A DNA stretch of 33,664 nt, from positions 1-33,664 of the forward strand of contig JADMJV010000149.1 in NCBI GenBank assembly GCA_018780265.1, in the 5' to 3' direction. Source of the DNA: a bacterium (GTDB taxonomy: Bacteria > Vulcanimicrobiota > Xenobia > Xenobiales > JADMJV01). A program made the position numbers and the translations under genes. This document shows positions 31,208 through 33,664 of this stretch, piece after piece. Each line of letters begins with the position of its first letter. Position 1 is the stretch's first letter. A model generated the notes under the pieces. It was not told the origin of the DNA and ran no database searches. It saw only the letters and a program-made list of their open reading frames with translations.

Positions 31208-32668
31208 TTGCGGGTCGGTCCTAAACCCACCAGGGTGTGGAATGCCTTTACCTGGACGCTGGCCATCGTGGCGGCCCTTTTCCATTTGGGCGGGACTGCC
31301 AGTGCCTTGCACGCCATCTGGAACTGCCGCACTTCGGCCTCGGCCATCGCCTGGAGTCTGGCGCTGGTGCTCTTCCCCTATCTGACTTTGCCGGCCTACT
31401 GGGTGTTGGGCACCTACCGATTCGCCGGCTACCAGCGCGCCTTCCGGGCCGGGGCCTTCGACAAAGCGGCGGTGGCCAATTATATCCAGGAGGTCGGCAA
31501 GTTTGCCATTCCCAATGCCGGCCCGGTGGAAGTGGGATTTCAGCGCCTGGCAGACTTTCCCATCACCGGCAGCAACCGGGTGGAATTGCTCATCGACGGG
31601 GAGCAAACGTTTGCAGTCCTCTTTGAAGAGATCGAAAAGGCGGAAAAATACATCCTGTTGGAGTATTTTCTGATCGCCGACGACGACATCGGCCGCCAAT
31701 TAAAGAATTCCCTGATCAAAAAAGCCGGTCAGGGGGTGGCCTGTTACTTTGTCTATGACGAACTGGGCAGTCTGGGTTTGCCCTGGGCCTATATCCGCGA
31801 CCTGCGCGAAGCTGGCGTCAAGATCTTTCCATTCTATCCGGCTCGGGTGGGCGCCGGTCGCCTTCAGTTCAATTTTCGCAATCACCGCAAGATCACCGTG
31901 GTAGACGGACGCGTGGCCCTGATTGGGGGCATCAATATTCACGATGACTCGCTGGGCAGAAATCCCTTTTATGGGGATTGGCGAGACACTCACGTGCTGG
32001 TGGAGGGGCCGGCCGTGGAAGGTATTCAACTGGCCTTTCTGTCCGACTACTTCTGGGCCAGTGACGGAATGATGCCGGATGTGCTGGACCTTCATCCCGC
32101 CCCGGCCGCGGGCAACCATGACACCAAAGCCCTCTATGTGGCCTCGGGCCCGGCCGATCCCACCGATGTAGGCACCCTGTTTTTCATGCACTGCATCAAC
32201 ACGGCTCAAAGCAGAATCTGGCTGGCCACCCCTTACTTCGTCCCCGTGGCCTCGGTGCTGGACGCCCTCAAAGCGGCCGCCTTGCGAGGGGTAGAGATCA
32301 AGATTATCATCCCGCTGCGCTGGGATTTTTTCATGATGTATCTGGCCGCTTATTCATATCTTCCTGAAGCTGCTGCCAACGGGATAGAGATCTACCGCTA
32401 TCGGGCCGGCCATCCACACCAAAAGGTGATGCTGATCGATGATCATACCTCATGGGTGGGCAGCAGCAACCTGGACGCCCGCTCCATGCAACTCAATTTC
32501 GAGGGGAACCTGGTGGTTTTTGGCCAGGAATTTGCCAGCCAGGTGGAGAGAATGCTGCAACACGACCTGGACCGCAGCGAACCCATGAGCCGAGACGACT
32601 ATGACAAACGGAGCCTTCTTTTCAAACTGGGCGTCAAGATTGCGCGCCTCTTCGATACCATTCTCTAA
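31208..32668 (+). CDS. cls: Cardiolipin synthase (phospholipase D family)
   Basis: 486 residues from TTG 31208, with AGGG 5 nt upstream; GTG 31235 is the alternative. Two N-terminal membrane segments (about 12-35 and 45-67) anchor the enzyme. Two PLD catalytic motifs are intact: HRKITVVD (His226, Lys228, Asp233) and HQKVMLID (His404, Lys406, Asp411), each followed by Gly and Ser/Asn residues. It would join two phosphatidylglycerol molecules (or PG and PE) to make cardiolipin. It is convergent with, and overlaps by 4 nt, an endonuclease/exonuclease/phosphatase gene; in E. coli clsB also neighbours an EEP-family gene (ybhP), which fits a lipid-linked role. Confidence 0.95.
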   Translation: MRVGPKPTRVWNAFTWTLAIVAALFHLGGTASALHAIWNCRTSASAIAWSLALVLFPYLTLPAYWVLGTYRFAGYQRAFRAGAFDKAAVANYIQEVGKFAIPNAGPVEVGFQRLADFPITGSNRVELLIDGEQTFAVLFEEIEKAEKYILLEYFLIADDDIGRQLKNSLIKKAGQGVACYFVYDELGSLGLPWAYIRDLREAGVKIFPFYPARVGAGRLQFNFRNHRKITVVDGRVALIGGINIHDDSLGRNPFYGDWRDTHVLVEGPAVEGIQLAFLSDYFWASDGMMPDVLDLHPAPAAGNHDTKALYVASGPADPTDVGTLFFMHCINTAQSRIWLATPYFVPVASVLDALKAAALRGVEIKIIIPLRWDFFMMYLAAYSYLPEAAANGIEIYRYRAGHPHQKVMLIDDHTSWVGSSNLDARSMQLNFEGNLVVFGQEFASQVERMLQHDLDRSEPMSRDDYDKRSLLFKLGVKIARLFDTIL

Positions 32669-33360
32669 GTCCAGGCCATATCCACCACCAGCGGCAGGTG
32701 GTCAGAGGCCCGCCGAGCTAGCAAACTCTTGGGCACAAACGTGCGCACCACGCGCAGATGCTGGCTGTGAAACACGTGGTCGAGATGGACCACCGGCAAA
32801 AACCCGGGAAAAGTCCGATGTGACAGAACTCGCTGCAAGTGCAGGCCCAGCCCGGTGATCTCCTTGGAGCGCGGCCGGGCATTGAAATCGCCGCACAAAA
32901 TCAGACGCCGGTCGGGCTGATGCAAAAAATGCTGCAGCAGCAACTGCACCTGCAGGCGACGTTCGGCGGCCAGCAAGCCCAGATGAGTGTTCCAAATGTG
33001 CAACTCGCCCCCGGGGACAGCCAGAGTCAACTGCATCATGCAGCGGGCTTCCACGGGCAGTCTCAGCGGCTTGGGGAGCAGAACTCGCTGGCACTCGAGC
33101 AAGGGAAAGCGACTGAGCAGTGCATTGCCATACTCCCCTTGCTGCCAACGGCGCGCGGCCACAAAGGCGCAATGATAACCCAACTGCTTGGCCAACATCT
33201 GAGCCTGGTCCTGATGGCGGGTGCGACGACGCTTGCAGTCCACTTCTTGCAGGGCAACCACATCGGGATTCTCGGCAGCGATAACCTGGGCAATGCGATC
33301 CAGGTTGAGCCTGCCGTCCAGCCCCCGACCCGAGCGAATATTGTAGGTCATGATGCGCAT
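32665..33360 (-). CDS. Endonuclease/exonuclease/phosphatase (EEP) family protein
   Basis: A 231-residue metal-dependent hydrolase of the EEP superfamily (DNase I, exonuclease III, sphingomyelinase and inositol phosphatase types). Motifs in order: MTYNIRSGRG (Asn), VVALQEVD (Glu metal ligand), WNTHLGLLA (His), LILCGDFNARP (Asp/Asn), VHLDHVFHS and the final ASDHLPLVVDM (Asp-His). No signal peptide. Its place next to cls suggests a phospholipid phosphodiesterase role; the substrate is inferred. Confidence 0.9.
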   Translation of the reverse strand: MRIMTYNIRSGRGLDGRLNLDRIAQVIAAENPDVVALQEVDCKRRRTRHQDQAQMLAKQLGYHCAFVAARRWQQGEYGNALLSRFPLLECQRVLLPKPLRLPVEARCMMQLTLAVPGGELHIWNTHLGLLAAERRLQVQLLLQHFLHQPDRRLILCGDFNARPRSKEITGLGLHLQRVLSHRTFPGFLPVVHLDHVFHSQHLRVVRTFVPKSLLARRASDHLPLVVDMAWT

Positions 33361-33600
33361 TCGGTTGATTTGGCGATGGACCGTCAGGGTTCCCCTCTAA
33401 ATGTTTTTGCCACAGCCCTTTACTTTGGAGCCAAAGGTGGGAAAAGAGTGTAACGAAGTCTTTCGACCGGCAGTTAACGTTTTGGCAACGCCAATTTACA
33501 TCCTGTCAACCTGATTCACGGTTTGTCATTAACTCCCGCCTTCTGCGGTCCCCCCCACCCGCTAAGATAACCTCAACCAAGCAAGTGGAGGATCAAGCAA
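33361..33600. other. AT-richer intergenic region with a palindrome
   Basis: 240 nt without a convincing gene. TTGGC/GCCAA (33482-33494, 3-nt spacer) forms a perfect inverted repeat, and TGTCA occurs twice about 20 nt apart downstream of it. A promoter for the leader ORF at 33601 is expected here; TAAGAT at 33563-33568 is a possible -10, without a good -35. Confidence 0.4.
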
Positions 33601-33657
33601 ATGGCAATCGGAATCGGCAGCATCGGTCAAAACGATAATAAGGGAGGAACCTCATGA
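33601..33657 (+). CDS. 18-codon leader ORF
   Basis: ATG with GGAGG 9 nt upstream, encoding MAIGIGSIGQNDNKGGTS and then TGA. The stop overlaps the ATG of the next gene (ATGA), whose own GGGAGG lies inside this ORF. This geometry is typical of a short upstream peptide gene coupled to the following gene. The peptide has no recognisable attenuation codons (no Trp, His, Phe or Leu run). Confidence 0.5.
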   Translation: MAIGIGSIGQNDNKGGTS

Positions 33658-33664
33658 AGAAGCT
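33654..33664 (+). CDS. Start of a gene cut by the window edge
   Basis: ATG at 33654, 7 nt after GGGAGG, beginning MKK. Two Lys codons suggest a signal peptide, but too little remains to say more. Confidence 0.6.

Noticed and set aside
31157..31699. Upstream extension of the MFS frame
   Set aside because: It is antisense to cardiolipin synthase; the first MFS helix follows the GTG at 31156.

Overview
The window is GC-rich, tightly packed bacterial DNA. Two clusters encode parts of a type IV pilus / type II secretion (pseudopilus) machine, and each carries its own membrane Ser/Thr kinase. Other content includes a lipoprotein, housekeeping guaA and tyrS, toxin-antitoxin genes and remnants, and a bicarbonate/carbonic anhydrase operon. 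Starts at GTG and TTG are common, and 1-10 nt stop/start overlaps (ATGA, GTGA, TGATG) are the rule. The secretory signals, lipobox and pseudopilins fit a diderm environmental bacterium. The phylum cannot be fixed from sequence alone; a poorly cultured phylum such as Eremiobacterota or Armatimonadota would be only a guess.

Layout. 1-5802 (+): one run of overlapping genes: the end of an unknown gene, a beta-propeller lipoprotein, a pseudopilin, kinase 1, a GspF/PilC-like protein, a response regulator with an unknown C-terminal domain, and a second pseudopilin broken by a frameshift. 5.95-8.6 kb: a scar-like stretch with two LuxR-type HTH domains separated by a TAG, a PemK/MazF-like toxin with a small upstream partner, tiny ORFs and a Phd-like antitoxin remnant. 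14198-8601 (-): the second machine cluster, in order GspF/PilC, a PilX-like protein with a large surface domain, PilV-like, PilW-like and kinase 2. The two clusters point toward each other across the scar. 14.4-18.5 kb (+): guaA, tyrS and a secreted protein with a calcium-loop module, then a terminator and a 60-bp tandem repeat. 18.7-21.8 kb: a frameshifted unknown gene, a Phd/VapC pair, and an OLD-like ATPase plus DUF4276 pair, both of which look internally deleted. 22-24.7 kb (+): SulP transporter, ArsR regulator and beta-carbonic anhydrase behind a strong promoter that carries a palindrome. 24.8-33.4 kb: F420-type oxidoreductase, CocE-like hydrolase, membrane dual-specificity phosphatase, HTH-WCX regulator, an MFS exporter with a coupled unknown gene, cardiolipin synthase and an EEP nuclease/phosphatase. 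The window ends at a short leader ORF translationally coupled to a gene that runs off the edge.

The best candidate for an undescribed system is the pair of kinase-linked pseudopilus modules. In both, a kinase with a secreted sensor region lies in an overlapping gene run with minor pseudopilins and an inner-membrane platform protein, and one of them adds an atypical response regulator. This suggests phosphorylation control of a pilus or secretion device. The second notable story is decay: frameshifts and in-frame deletions concentrate in the defence- and toxin-like genes.
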